64,000 nt of DNA from Porticoccus sp905181945 (GTDB lineage: Bacteria > Pseudomonadota > Gammaproteobacteria > Pseudomonadales > Porticoccaceae). The notes under the pieces are model-generated. The model ran no database searches. It worked only from the letters and a program-made list of their open reading frames with translations, and was not told where the DNA came from. Positions 44,870 to 55,024 of this stretch are shown piece after piece. The stretch is from contig NZ_CP159825.1 of the NCBI RefSeq assembly GCF_047729555.1, forward strand, positions 1,178,001 to 1,242,000, given 5' to 3'. The position numbers and the translations under genes were made by a program. The stretch's first letter is position 1. Each line of letters starts with the position of its first letter.

Positions 44870-47800
44870 TATCTATCACTCTCTAAAGTGCTAATAGGCT
44901 CAATTTCCTCACTTTTAGGTGCTGTTTTGCCAGAAGTATCTATATTAAAAATTTTCTCCATCTTTATCTTTGGATCACTCAACGATCCTTTAATGCTGTA
45001 GCTGATACTAGACAAGCTTTCTACTTGTTTCTCGAATAACTTGCTAGTGACAAAGACACCTGCAGCAACCGGCAAGCCTCCAACTGCCGCGGCCACCCAA
45101 GGAAGATTGTTGCTCACGGGCAGTTTTGTTAGCAGCCGGGCATCAATTTTCTCGGAAATCAAACTTGCTTTCCCTTCCAATTCGATGTCTCCAGAAGTGA
45201 GATTGACAACCATGACGGGATCAAAAGTCACCTCGCCCTCATCAAGCAACAAGCCTCCATCCATTTTATTGTAACTCATGCCCTTTTCATAAAGGTCTGA
45301 AAAATCCAACTGTAGCCGACGAATCCAATTATCAAAATTAAATAAGCTCACCAAGCGAATTAAAGCGTTAGTAGCGCCAGAAGACTCTTGATAAAAATGT
45401 CCATCTTCAAGATGCATGGAGACTGAGCCCTTCATAGAGACCGGTGATGCTTCCCAAGGCCTTCCATACCAGCTTAGCTGGGATAGAAATTGAGCCTTCT
45501 TACTATCCATTATTACAGGGAAACCCCAAGATTTAAGCGTTTCACCAATATCATTTACGCCCAGTGAGCCCTGAAATTTTGTATGATGTTGTCCGTTATT
45601 TTCTGTCCATTCGATACTAGTGTCATTCTCCTGCCCCCCAACCCTTAACCCCAAAAAATTCGCATCTATATCGGTAATCTTTATTCCCATGCTCTGAGGC
45701 TCCATCAATAACTTCACCTTACCAAATTGCTTATCTCCCACGCTGAAATTTCTAACTGACAGCTGAAGATGGGGCAAGTTTGCTGGATTTACTATATCTG
45801 CTACCCCGCCAGATTTAGAGAGTGCTGGCAGAAAAAGTTTCTCTAGATCGATCAACATGGGGACAGAGGTGTCTTGAGGAACCCAAAGATGACCATCCAT
45901 AAGATTACTTTTAATCCCTAGCATCCAGTCGCCAGCCTGATAACCTCCATTAACTTCTACCTGCTCAACATTCAGTCCGGCAGCATTAAGCTGATCAATT
46001 GAGATTTCAAAAAGTGGAGTCAAGCTACTTTTTCTTTCACCGCTCAAATTTAATATTTTTGGATATGCTTCATTCCATTGCGACAAAGAAAACGATTTCA
46101 AGTGCCCAACTGTCAAGATCTGGCCTTTTCCAGGCAACTCCAAGCGATCACTCTCAATAGCTAATACTCCCCGAACTACAGAGCCTTTTTTTAATTCTAA
46201 GTGCGACCTGATCAGCTCACCCATGTCAACTCGTAAGTCCATTGCATCGGCAAAAATAATATTTACTTCTACATTTTCTTTAACATTAGCCTTCTTGCCA
46301 AACGGTTCAGGCAAATTAATTGCAGCACCCTTCATATCGGTCTTAACATTCAGCCGAATTGGGAGTGACGGGTCTTCAAGCGGAATAAGCAGAGTGGCCA
46401 TAAAATCTGTATTGCCCTTAAGGGCCTTGTCTGATGGCAGCTCAAGCAGTTTTACCAATGACGACATATCCAAACCGCCATACATCTCAATTGAAAAGTC
46501 CTTCTCTAGTGTTTCCAAGCTGGCTGCGAAGGGGGCGCCAAAAATATCACCCTTAAGGGATGGCGAAAATAAGCCTCTCTCGTCGCGATAACTTAAAACT
46601 CCCTGCAAGTTTTTCAGTGACACTTTCGTATCAGGCAGGGACATTAGCCCTTGATCGATTATCGTATCTACACTGTAGTAGCTAGATGAATTGTGTTCCG
46701 TAAGCGGTGTCTTTGCGTCCAAAGAAATAGTGGTTTCTCCGGATATATCCCAATCAGCCAGACCTATCACTCTTGACTTTAAAGGGGATCGCGCCAACAC
46801 ATCCACAGCTTCACCCAGATCTGACTTAATAGAAGCAAGGATGTGCACATAAGGCAGCCCTTTGTCTTTCTCGGGGTTAATACTCAAATTTGCCTTACTA
46901 ATCTCTGCTTTCCCTATGCGAGCACTAAAAATTTCAGCATCAATTTTGGATGCATCCGCTGTGATGATTGAGTTGAGGTTGACCAAAGATGGCCAATTTT
47001 TATGGAACTTTAGCTCGCCATCGATTATTTTCAAATAAACCTGTGTGGACGCCTTTCGGTTAATTTTTACTTTATTATTTTTTTTCGTACCTACAGGTCC
47101 CTGCCATACAAATCCAGCCTCATGAATCTTTATATCAACCATTGCTTGATTCAGCCACTTACTTAAATTTTTATTGAGGTTATCGGGGATATAAAATTCC
47201 TTGTATCGAGAATCAAGATCTTTTGTCCCCATAATAAAATACATTTCTGGACTCAGGCCTTCTTCTCCTACAGGGATGTCTAGATAGAAGTAAGCGCGTG
47301 ACTCGCCCTCGTCTCCATGCATGTCAAGAGGGCCGCTAAAGACCCTTATAGCTTCGCTTATGGGGTCATGGCGCCAAGATACCTGCCCCCTGATAGAGCT
47401 ACGCTGAAGGAAATCATCAAAAGTGCCGGGCAGATACAGAGCAAAGCCATTGGGGCTATCTAGCTCTAAAAATCCGCTTTCGTTACTTACCTCTAAATAG
47501 CCATTAACTTTCCTAACTCCTGGATTTCCACCCCATGACTTTAAAGAGACATTATCAAGATTAGCTTTTAGCCGAATATCAGAATTTGTACTTTTTCCAT
47601 CCACAACTAAATGCAAGTTGCGGATGTTGCCCGCAGGTTGAAATCTTTGAAGCGTATCAGAAAAATCTTTAAATGTTGTAGGAATTTTCTTCAGTGTCTC
47701 ACTCAGCAATGTCAAATCAATTTGGTCCATAGATAAAACGACAGACTCTAATCCGTCAGGAGTATTTTGGGCAATATTGACCACCAAAGACTTAGCCTGT

Positions 47801-48774
47801 AAATCATCCCAATCCCAACTTAAATCATGAAGATTTATACCCCAACCTTGATCAAGGTTGTACCAGCCATTCACACCTGTATTAAGCTTGGTAATGGGCC
47901 CAGCACCTTTAAATAGACTGTGGTAGATGCCATCAGAATAAAGGTTGCCAGACAATGTAATTGTTTTATCTTTTTTGGCCTGAATCCAAAAGACTGCATC
48001 AATATTGGCATTCAAATCAATAGTGTGTTCAGATATATCAGGAAAAGTATTTTTTACTAAATTATTGATATTATTGTTAAAATTAAAATTATCAAGCTTC
48101 AAGTAAGCTGAAAAATCTAAATCTCTTACGTCTTGACCTCTGGCCTCGACGATGACGTCTACAGGATGCTCGACTCCAGGCAGACTTACTGTACTCAACA
48201 GTCGATGAAAATCATCCTGATTTTCTAGGCGAAGATTGTGTGCTTTTACTATTGATTCAGCCCCAGACAGAAACTTCAACCTAAGGCTAATCGATTCAAT
48301 CTCTAAATAACGGCTATCGAGCAAGCCGCCCAAAAGACCAGACTCGTTACCACCAAGACTTTTTCCAGCAATGGTCCATGAACCTAAAGAAGACTCTTCC
48401 ATGGAAATATCTATATGATCAACATTTAACTCTCGTAATATCAGCTGTTGAGACAAGATAGTTTGTATTAGATTAATTTTAAAACGTACTTTGTTGATCG
48501 TAACAGCGGGTTGATCTCCTTGGCCGGCATAAACTGATACATTTGTAACAGAAAATTGAGGTGCAAACTGATGCCACCCCCCTTCTAGTTTATCGCTCTC
48601 TAGTTTCATCCCCAGCGTTCTGGACACATAGGTATTAATTTTGAGCCGATAAGTGTCAACATCCCGAATGAAATCTTTATTCACATACAGGTATAGAGCA
48701 CTCACGATTATAAATACTGATACCAGTAGCAAAATACCGCAGGCAATTTTCTTTAATACAACAGCTCGATCCAA
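44869..48774 (-). CDS. yhdP: YhdP family AsmA-like envelope protein
   Basis: YhdP is a very long envelope protein anchored in the inner membrane. It is one of the AsmA-like proteins (with TamB and YdbH) implicated in phospholipid transport to the outer membrane. The 1301-residue protein has one N-terminal membrane segment (about residues 10-30), a long beta-rich periplasmic body and the C-terminal AsmA-like region (near 1100-1260). It is translationally coupled to the nitrilase. In relatives maf and rng lie between mreD and yhdP; here only a 183-bp gap remains. Confidence 0.92.
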   Translation of the reverse strand: MDRAVVLKKIACGILLLVSVFIIVSALYLYVNKDFIRDVDTYRLKINTYVSRTLGMKLESDKLEGGWHQFAPQFSVTNVSVYAGQGDQPAVTINKVRFKINLIQTILSQQLILRELNVDHIDISMEESSLGSWTIAGKSLGGNESGLLGGLLDSRYLEIESISLRLKFLSGAESIVKAHNLRLENQDDFHRLLSTVSLPGVEHPVDVIVEARGQDVRDLDFSAYLKLDNFNFNNNINNLVKNTFPDISEHTIDLNANIDAVFWIQAKKDKTITLSGNLYSDGIYHSLFKGAGPITKLNTGVNGWYNLDQGWGINLHDLSWDWDDLQAKSLVVNIAQNTPDGLESVVLSMDQIDLTLLSETLKKIPTTFKDFSDTLQRFQPAGNIRNLHLVVDGKSTNSDIRLKANLDNVSLKSWGGNPGVRKVNGYLEVSNESGFLELDSPNGFALYLPGTFDDFLQRSSIRGQVSWRHDPISEAIRVFSGPLDMHGDEGESRAYFYLDIPVGEEGLSPEMYFIMGTKDLDSRYKEFYIPDNLNKNLSKWLNQAMVDIKIHEAGFVWQGPVGTKKNNKVKINRKASTQVYLKIIDGELKFHKNWPSLVNLNSIITADASKIDAEIFSARIGKAEISKANLSINPEKDKGLPYVHILASIKSDLGEAVDVLARSPLKSRVIGLADWDISGETTISLDAKTPLTEHNSSSYYSVDTIIDQGLMSLPDTKVSLKNLQGVLSYRDERGLFSPSLKGDIFGAPFAASLETLEKDFSIEMYGGLDMSSLVKLLELPSDKALKGNTDFMATLLIPLEDPSLPIRLNVKTDMKGAAINLPEPFGKKANVKENVEVNIIFADAMDLRVDMGELIRSHLELKKGSVVRGVLAIESDRLELPGKGQILTVGHLKSFSLSQWNEAYPKILNLSGERKSSLTPLFEISIDQLNAAGLNVEQVEVNGGYQAGDWMLGIKSNLMDGHLWVPQDTSVPMLIDLEKLFLPALSKSGGVADIVNPANLPHLQLSVRNFSVGDKQFGKVKLLMEPQSMGIKITDIDANFLGLRVGGQENDTSIEWTENNGQHHTKFQGSLGVNDIGETLKSWGFPVIMDSKKAQFLSQLSWYGRPWEASPVSMKGSVSMHLEDGHFYQESSGATNALIRLVSLFNFDNWIRRLQLDFSDLYEKGMSYNKMDGGLLLDEGEVTFDPVMVVNLTSGDIELEGKASLISEKIDARLLTKLPVSNNLPWVAAAVGGLPVAAGVFVTSKLFEKQVESLSSISYSIKGSLSDPKIKMEKIFNIDTSGKTAPKSEEIEPISTLESDR

Positions 48775-48957
48775 AGAACACTCCCAATCTGGATATTGCG
48801 ACTTAAACTAAAAAGCTGATATCTCTCTAGTGAATTTTACTCCAAACAATTTATACTCAGCAACATCAGTATAAACTTAGTCACTGAATCTTGAGCTTAG
48901 CTTTTCCTGATCACCTGTTGTAACAAATTGGCCCGAATAATAGCCTGTCATTGGCAA

Positions 48958-49473
48958 CTATCCCTGATTTTCAAATAAATTATCTTGATTCAACCTGCCA
49001 CCCTTGGGTAACCTATTCATCAGCAAAGATAAAGGCGGCCAAATCAGAGCAGATGTTATTGCTGGGGCAATTAGCATAACAATACTCCAGTCAGTTCGAT
49101 AAAGCAGAGAAATGCTGGCTAACAATAGCTGATTGAGTAGCACTAGAAGAAAGACTAAAAAAGCTTGAGGCAACAACCCAAAGTGATAAAACCGCTTGTT
49201 TAGAAGGATTAAAATATAAGCGCAAAATGAAAAAGTTATCGCATAGCGACCAAGCATTTGCCCTGAAAATATGTCAAGGAGCATACCAGCGAGCCATGCA
49301 AAAGCAATACCATATTGGCGTTGCTTTTTAAGTAGCCAGTAAGATGCAACCAATAATAAAAACTGAGGTCTCCAATATACCGTGGAGCCAAATACAGGGG
49401 TAATTTGCAATAATAATGCCATGAATAATGAAATAGTACTGTAAAAATATAAAGAGTAATTCTTATCGGGCAT
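48958..49473 (-). CDS. mreD: Rod shape-determining protein MreD
   Basis: MreD is an inner-membrane protein of the elongasome. The 171-residue hydrophobic protein has about five or six membrane segments and the family pattern in ITPVFGSTVYWRPQFLLLVASYWLL, AFAWLAGMLLDIFSGQMLG and PQAFLVFLLVLLNQLLL. ATG 49473 is preferred to TTG 49488 because GGAG lies upstream. It overlaps the mreC 3' end by 11 bp, so mreC and mreD are coupled. Confidence 0.94.
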   Translation of the reverse strand: MPDKNYSLYFYSTISLFMALLLQITPVFGSTVYWRPQFLLLVASYWLLKKQRQYGIAFAWLAGMLLDIFSGQMLGRYAITFSFCAYILILLNKRFYHFGLLPQAFLVFLLVLLNQLLLASISLLYRTDWSIVMLIAPAITSALIWPPLSLLMNRLPKGGRLNQDNLFENQG

Positions 49474-50311
49474 TCTTGCTTGCTCCAAATTTTTCTACAG
49501 TTTGGGACACGAGCAATAAATAACGACTTTGATCTATTTGAGCTGAGGGTTTAATATCTACAGCAAGATACGGATTACCGCTTATTGTATCAACAGAAGC
49601 AACTATCCCAACAGGATATCCAGCGGGGTATCGCCCACCAAGACCAGAACTAACCAACTGGTCACCTACTTTTATGTCTGCAATAGTAGAAACATAACGC
49701 AGAGCTAAATGCCTAAAATCACCATACCCCTCTGCAATAGAGCGCATCCCATTTCTCAAAACTTGCACGGGCAACGCATGAGAACTATCACTAATCAACA
49801 GCACCTTACTGCTAGTACTGTATACTTCTATAACTTGCCCCATTAACCCATCAGCATCAAGCACAGCCTGACCCTCAAACACTTTATAATCTTTCCCGCG
49901 ATTGATTATAATAGTATGACTCAAGGGATCAGGAGAAACACCTGTCAGCTCTGCGACTAAAACGCTGTGTTGTAGTATTTCTGTGGCATTCAGCAAAGTT
50001 CGTAGTCGGGAATTTTCAGCGCTAAGATCTGCCATCCGTTGCAAGCGGCCCTTGAGAATCAATAATTCTACTTCTTGAAGCTTGCTCTTCTCTTTGAGAT
50101 TTGCGGCGTCTGCAAACTCGTTTACGGTTTCATTTACCCATCTTGGAAGCAATGCTACCGAAAAAATAGGTATAGTGAGTTCAGCAATCCACGAGCGTGC
50201 AGGCTTTAACCACTGTGTGGTGGTATCAACTAGCAGAAGAACTCCAGCGATAACAGACAGAAATAACATTCGGCGAGCATATGAGGGGCTACTAGAAAAA
50301 AGGTTTCTCAT
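49463..50311 (-). CDS. mreC: Rod shape-determining protein MreC
   Basis: MreC is a periplasmic scaffold of the cell-elongation complex, linking MreB to PBP2 and RodA. The 282-residue protein has an N-terminal membrane segment (MLFLSVIAGVLLLVDTTTQ, about 15-33), a coiled coil (about 70-110) and the beta-domain with LVAELTGVSPDPLSHTIIINRGKD and GLGGRYPAGYPVG. It is encoded 69 bp after mreB, overlapping mreD. Confidence 0.95.
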   Translation of the reverse strand: MRNLFSSSPSYARRMLFLSVIAGVLLLVDTTTQWLKPARSWIAELTIPIFSVALLPRWVNETVNEFADAANLKEKSKLQEVELLILKGRLQRMADLSAENSRLRTLLNATEILQHSVLVAELTGVSPDPLSHTIIINRGKDYKVFEGQAVLDADGLMGQVIEVYSTSSKVLLISDSSHALPVQVLRNGMRSIAEGYGDFRHLALRYVSTIADIKVGDQLVSSGLGGRYPAGYPVGIVASVDTISGNPYLAVDIKPSAQIDQSRYLLLVSQTVEKFGASKNAR

Positions 50312-50380
50312 ACCGCCTTGCTCTCCACAACAGTCAAACCTTAAGCCAAAGAAACTTATTGGACCAATAATAACTATTTA

Positions 50381-51415
50381 CTAATACGTCATCACATCCA
50401 TATGTCGTTGATCCATGGTTTCTAGGGCTTTTCCCCCACCTCTAGCAACACAAGTCAAAGGATCTTCAGCTATAATAACTGGCAAGCCAGTCTCATGAGT
50501 AAGCAGGCGGTTTAGATCACGCAATAAGGCGCCACCTCCAGTTAAAACAATTCCAGTTTCTGCTATATCAGAGGCTAATTCAGGTGGAGATTGCTCCAAC
50601 ACTCGTTTTACTGCTTGCACTATCCCCGACAATGGTTCTTGTAGAGACTCTAATACCTCATCGCTATTTAATGTTATGCTCTTTGGGACCCCCTCAGCTA
50701 AGTTTCGACCCCTTATTTCAATCTCTCGAATCTCTTTTGCCGGATAGGCGCTTCCAATTTCAAATTTGATACGCTCAGCTGTTGTTTCGCCGATCACGCA
50801 ACCGTATTTACGTCGCACGTAACTGCTAATAGCCTCATCAAAGCGATCGCCGCCAATACGTGCCGAATCAGAGAAAACAACTCCATTGAGAGACAAAATA
50901 GCAATTTCTGTCGTACCTCCTCCAATATCGACCACCATAGACCCACAAGCCTCACCTACAGGCATACCAGCCCCCAAAGCAGCAGCCATAGGCTCTTCTA
51001 TTAGGAATACCTCTCTAGCTCCAGCACTATAGGCTGACTCGCGAATAGCTCTTTTCTCAACTTCTGTGGCTGCGCAGGGCACACAAATAAGCACTCTAGG
51101 GCTCGGTGGAATGAAGCTATGTGCATGTACTTTTTTAATGAAGTACTGAAGCATTTTTTCGGTAACTTGAAAATCCGCTATAACACCATCTTTTAGGGGT
51201 CTAATAGCAGTAATATTTCCGGGGGTACGACCCAGCATTCTCTTCGCTTCCACACCGACAGCATCAACAACTTTCTGGCCATTTTGATGTCGAATAGCGA
51301 CCACAGAGGGCTCGTTAAGAACTATACCTTTTTCTTTGACATAAATAAGTGTATTTGCTGTTCCCAAATCAATAGAAAGGTCATTCGAAAACATTCCACG
51401 CAATCTCTTTAACAT
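50381..51415 (-). CDS. mreB: Rod shape-determining protein MreB
   Basis: MreB is the actin-like filament that positions peptidoglycan synthesis during elongation. It is about 344 residues. The N-terminal amphipathic MLKRLRGMFSNDLSIDLGTANT, the phosphate-binding VVDIGGGTTEIAILS near 165 and the adenosine-binding GIVLTGGGALLRDL near 290 are intact. ATG 51415 is preferred over ATG 51421 because AAGGAAG sits at the right distance. It is the first gene of mreB-mreC-mreD, divergent from gatC. Confidence 0.96.
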   Translation of the reverse strand: MLKRLRGMFSNDLSIDLGTANTLIYVKEKGIVLNEPSVVAIRHQNGQKVVDAVGVEAKRMLGRTPGNITAIRPLKDGVIADFQVTEKMLQYFIKKVHAHSFIPPSPRVLICVPCAATEVEKRAIRESAYSAGAREVFLIEEPMAAALGAGMPVGEACGSMVVDIGGGTTEIAILSLNGVVFSDSARIGGDRFDEAISSYVRRKYGCVIGETTAERIKFEIGSAYPAKEIREIEIRGRNLAEGVPKSITLNSDEVLESLQEPLSGIVQAVKRVLEQSPPELASDIAETGIVLTGGGALLRDLNRLLTHETGLPVIIAEDPLTCVARGGGKALETMDQRHMDVMTY

Positions 51416-51722
51416 CCACATCTTCCTTGGCTTGCTGGTTCAGTATATAAGGTTGTTTTGGCGCTTCTTAGAGTCGCCCTTAACTCTAACAATCACTCAG
51501 ATCTAGAGCAAGTTCTATAGTTGTTTTTTCAAGAATAATTTCATACAGTAGCATAAAGCATAAAAACATCGATGGTCCTCATGGTCTCTGCCCTTCCATA
51601 GAGTACCGTTAAAGCGAGGAATGTGGTACCTTAGCGCCTGCTTTCAACCCAAACAAAAATCATCGAAGGCTGTCATTTGGTTAGATCTAAATGTCAGCTG
51701 CACAACGCGCAGAAACTATATC
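51416..51722. other. Divergent intergenic region mreB-gatC
   Basis: About 307 bp separates the two divergent operons. The frame of gatC is open upstream as far as an ATG at 51621, but those 34 codons are not conserved in GatC. I see an AT-rich tract near 51520-51565 that could hold the mreB promoter, but no clear hexamer pair for either gene, and no small RNA or repeat. Confidence 0.4.
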
Positions 51723-52010
51723 ATGGCTATTAATTATACAGATATTGAAAAACTCGCCGAATTGGCGCGCATACAGCTCAATGATGCGACCATTGCCGAA
51801 ACTACGCAAAGTATTGCAGATGTGCTCTCCCTAGTTGATCGACTAAATGCTATAGATACTAAGAATGTTGATCCTATGGCTCATCCAACAGATGCAATTC
51901 AGTGCTTACGTTCTGACAACGTAACCGAGGTCAACCAGCGAGAAGCCTTTCAGGTTATTGCGCCATGTACAAAAAACGGGCTATATCTTGTCCCTAAAGT
52001 GATTGATTAA
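51723..52010 (+). CDS. gatC: Aspartyl/glutamyl-tRNA amidotransferase subunit C
   Basis: GatC is the small stabilising subunit of the GatCAB amidotransferase that converts mischarged Glu-tRNA(Gln) and/or Asp-tRNA(Asn). The 95-residue protein begins MAINYTDIEKLAELARIQL and has the conserved DVLSLVDRLNAIDTKNVDPMAHP. The family alignment fixes ATG 51723. It is followed by gatA after 13 bp. Confidence 0.95.
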   Translation: MAINYTDIEKLAELARIQLNDATIAETTQSIADVLSLVDRLNAIDTKNVDPMAHPTDAIQCLRSDNVTEVNQREAFQVIAPCTKNGLYLVPKVID

Positions 52011-52023
52011 GGAACTAACGCAG

Positions 52024-53526
52024 TTGACAAACGATCATACCATTCATATAAAAACTATTGCTAGTATCATTTCTGGCTTAAATTCACGCGAGTTTTCCAG
52101 CGTAGAAGTTACCCAGTATTACCTGAATCGCATACAACAGCTAGACGGCATATATAACTGCTATATAACCGTCAACGAAGAATTCGCGCTAGCGCAAGCA
52201 AAAGCCTCAGACAAGCAACGCGCCTCAGGGAATTTTCCCCTGTTTTGTGGTGTCCCTATTGCACATAAAGACATTTTTTGCACTAAAGGCGTACGTACCA
52301 GCTGCGGTTCGAAAATGCTAGACAACTTCATCCCCCCTTACGATGCAACAGTAGTAGAAAAATTCTATCACTCTGGAGCTGTAGTTTTAGGAAAAACCAA
52401 TATGGATGAATTTGCAATGGGCTCATCCAATGAAACTAGCTTTTATGGATCTGTAAAAAATCCTTGGGATACCAACACGGTCCCTGGAGGTTCATCTGGG
52501 GGTTCGGCAGCGGCTATTGCGAGTCATCTTACGCCAGGAGCGACCGGAACTGATACCGGCGGATCAATTCGGCAGCCTGCTGCTCTTTGTGGAATTACTG
52601 GCCTAAAGCCGACATATGGACGAGTATCTCGCTGGGGCATGATTGCCTTTGCCTCAAGTCTAGATCAGGCTGGACCGATGGCGCGGACAGCGGAGGACTG
52701 CGCATTAATGCTTAATGTAATGGCTGGATTTGACCCTAAAGATTCAACGTCAATAAACAAATCTGTTCCAGACTATACGCTAGATCTTTCACACACAGTA
52801 GAGGGCTTAAAAATAGGAGTTCCAAAAGAATATTTCCAAAAAGGACTAAATCCTGAGACTGAAAAAGCTATACTGGAAGCGCTAAGTCAGTTAGAAAAAC
52901 AGGGTGCATCGTTGGTCAGCATCGATCTTCCGCACACCAATCTTGCAGTTCCTGCCTATTATGTAATTGCGCCAGCAGAAGCATCAGCTAACCTCTCACG
53001 ATTTGACGGGGTGCGCTATGGACATAGGTGTGAAAATCCCATCGACCTTCGTGATATGTACATGCGTAGTCGTGCTGAAGGGTTTGGTGATGAAGTCAAA
53101 CGTCGAATTTTAGTTGGGACCTACTGTCTTTCTGCTGGCTACTACGACGCATACTACCGAAAAGCACAACAAGTTAGGCGGCTTATTAAACAAGATTTTG
53201 TATCTGCATTTGAAAGTGTTGATGTCATCATGGGTCCGACTTCGCCCACTCCGGCCTTTGAGTTTGGCTCAAAAAGCAATGATCCAATAGCTATGTATCT
53301 AGAGGATATTTTTACCATTGCAACTAATTTAGCAGGGCTTCCAGGTATGTCTGTTCCTTGTGGTTTTGTAGACAAGAAACCTGTCGGTCTTCAGATTATA
53401 GGCAACTATTTTGAAGAGGCGCGCATGCTAAATGTGGCTCATCAATTTCAATGCGTCACTGGCTGGCACCAACAAATCCCAGAGGGTGTAAAGCTTTCTA
53501 GTGAAAATGAGGAAGGTGTCAACTAA
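52024..53526 (+). CDS. gatA: Aspartyl/glutamyl-tRNA amidotransferase subunit A
   Basis: GatA is the glutaminase subunit of GatCAB. This amidase-signature protein of about 500 residues has the Ser-cisSer-Lys triad: Lys in PIAHKDIFC (near 82), Ser residues in GGSSGGSAAAIAS (near 157) and TGTDTGGSIRQPAA (near 180). TTG 52024 is chosen because AAGGA (52009-52013) lies ten bases upstream. A TTG at 52003 would overlap gatC by eight bases. The stop overlaps the gatB ATG (TAATG). Confidence 0.95.
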   Translation: MTNDHTIHIKTIASIISGLNSREFSSVEVTQYYLNRIQQLDGIYNCYITVNEEFALAQAKASDKQRASGNFPLFCGVPIAHKDIFCTKGVRTSCGSKMLDNFIPPYDATVVEKFYHSGAVVLGKTNMDEFAMGSSNETSFYGSVKNPWDTNTVPGGSSGGSAAAIASHLTPGATGTDTGGSIRQPAALCGITGLKPTYGRVSRWGMIAFASSLDQAGPMARTAEDCALMLNVMAGFDPKDSTSINKSVPDYTLDLSHTVEGLKIGVPKEYFQKGLNPETEKAILEALSQLEKQGASLVSIDLPHTNLAVPAYYVIAPAEASANLSRFDGVRYGHRCENPIDLRDMYMRSRAEGFGDEVKRRILVGTYCLSAGYYDAYYRKAQQVRRLIKQDFVSAFESVDVIMGPTSPTPAFEFGSKSNDPIAMYLEDIFTIATNLAGLPGMSVPCGFVDKKPVGLQIIGNYFEEARMLNVAHQFQCVTGWHQQIPEGVKLSSENEEGVN

Positions 53527-54974
53527 TGGAATGGGAGACTGTTATAGGGCTAGAAGTTCATGCTCAACTTGCCACCAAATCCAAAATTTTTTCTGGATCA
53601 AGTACTACTTTTGGTGCAGAGCCTAATATTCAAGCATCTGCTCTAGATTTAGCAATGCCAGGAACATTGCCCACGCCCAATGAAGAGGCATTCCGCTATG
53701 CAATCATGTTTGGTTTGGCCATTGGCGCCAAGATTGCAAAAACTTCGGTATTTGAGCGCAAGAACTATTTTTATCCAGACCTTCCTAAGGGCTACCAGAC
53801 TACTCAACTGGAAAAACCAATAGTAGGCTCAGGAAAAATAGAAATTGAGCTATCCAGTGGCGCCAAGAAAACGATCCGAATACATCACGCCCATTTAGAA
53901 GAAGATGCTGGTAAGTCGCTCCATGAGGACTTTGAAGATATGACTGGAGTGGACCTTAATCGCGCAGGCACTCCATTAATAGAAATTGTCTCAGAACCAG
54001 ATATCAGTAACGCAGAAGAGGCGATAGCATTCGCTAAAAAACTTCACAGCATTGTCACGTCCCTAGGTATTTGTGATGGAGAGATGTCGCAAGGCTCAAT
54101 GCGTTTTGACGTTAATATTTCAATTAGAAGACCTGGGGAAGATTTAGGCACTAGAACAGAAACCAAAAACTTGAATTCTTTCAAATTTATGGAGGACGCC
54201 ATAAGCATGGAGGTTGAGCGGCAAATTTACCTTATAGAGGATGGCGAAAAAATAATTCAAGAAACCAGATTATACAATGGAGATACCAAAGAGTCTCGAT
54301 CTCTTCGCAGCAAAGAAGAGGCTAATGATTATCGCTATTTTCCTTGCCCCGATCTACTTCCTGTAGTCATAGAAGATGACTACATTGAAAAAATCCGCAA
54401 ATCTCTACCCGAACTACCAGATGCTCGATATCACCGCTTTATACAGCAATACGAATTATCAGCCTATGACGCAAGCATTTTAAGTAGTGATCGCGCGATA
54501 GGGCAGTATTTTGAAACAGCTGTCAAAACTAGTGGAGATATTAAGCTAACTGTAAATTGGATATTAGGTGGGCTTTCAGCGCGTCTTAATGACGCCAATC
54601 TACTCATCAATCTTTCTCCGGTAAAAGCCGAACAGCTCGCTGGGATGATTTTCCGTATCCATGATGGCACCATTTCAGGAAAAATGGCAAAGCAAGTATT
54701 TGATGCTATGTGGAGTGGTGACGGCGATGCGGATACTATTATCAAAGCTCGTGGCTTAAAACAGGTTTCAGATGACAAGGCGATTGAAGTACTAGTAAAT
54801 GAGGTATTAGCAGGAAATCCTACGCAGGTATCTGAATTTTGCAAAGCCGAGGAAACAAAACGATCAAAAATGTTAGGGTATTTTGTCGGGCAGATAATGA
54901 AAGCTTCGAAAGGCCAGGCTAATCCAAAACAAGTGAACGATATTTTATTGCAAAAACTTAATGGGCTACCTTGA
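53526..54974 (+). CDS. gatB: Aspartyl/glutamyl-tRNA amidotransferase subunit B
   Basis: GatB binds the mischarged tRNA and carries the kinase-like active site of GatCAB. The 482-residue protein has VIGLEVHAQLATKSKIFS, RKNYFYPDLPKGYQTTQ, HLEEDAGKS, DLNRAGTPLIEIVSEPD and the C-terminal YqeY-like helical region from about 340. It ends the gatCAB operon and its ATG overlaps the gatA stop codon. Confidence 0.97.
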   Translation: MEWETVIGLEVHAQLATKSKIFSGSSTTFGAEPNIQASALDLAMPGTLPTPNEEAFRYAIMFGLAIGAKIAKTSVFERKNYFYPDLPKGYQTTQLEKPIVGSGKIEIELSSGAKKTIRIHHAHLEEDAGKSLHEDFEDMTGVDLNRAGTPLIEIVSEPDISNAEEAIAFAKKLHSIVTSLGICDGEMSQGSMRFDVNISIRRPGEDLGTRTETKNLNSFKFMEDAISMEVERQIYLIEDGEKIIQETRLYNGDTKESRSLRSKEEANDYRYFPCPDLLPVVIEDDYIEKIRKSLPELPDARYHRFIQQYELSAYDASILSSDRAIGQYFETAVKTSGDIKLTVNWILGGLSARLNDANLLINLSPVKAEQLAGMIFRIHDGTISGKMAKQVFDAMWSGDGDADTIIKARGLKQVSDDKAIEVLVNEVLAGNPTQVSEFCKAEETKRSKMLGYFVGQIMKASKGQANPKQVNDILLQKLNGLP

Positions 54975-55024
54975 TATAAAAAAACCTGCCTTAAACATAG
55001 ACTTAAAAATAGTAGCTAAAGCTC

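Noticed and set aside
51621..51722. 34-codon N-terminal extension of gatC
   Set aside because: GatC proteins start at the MAINYTDIEKLAELA position, and the extension has no conserved residues.
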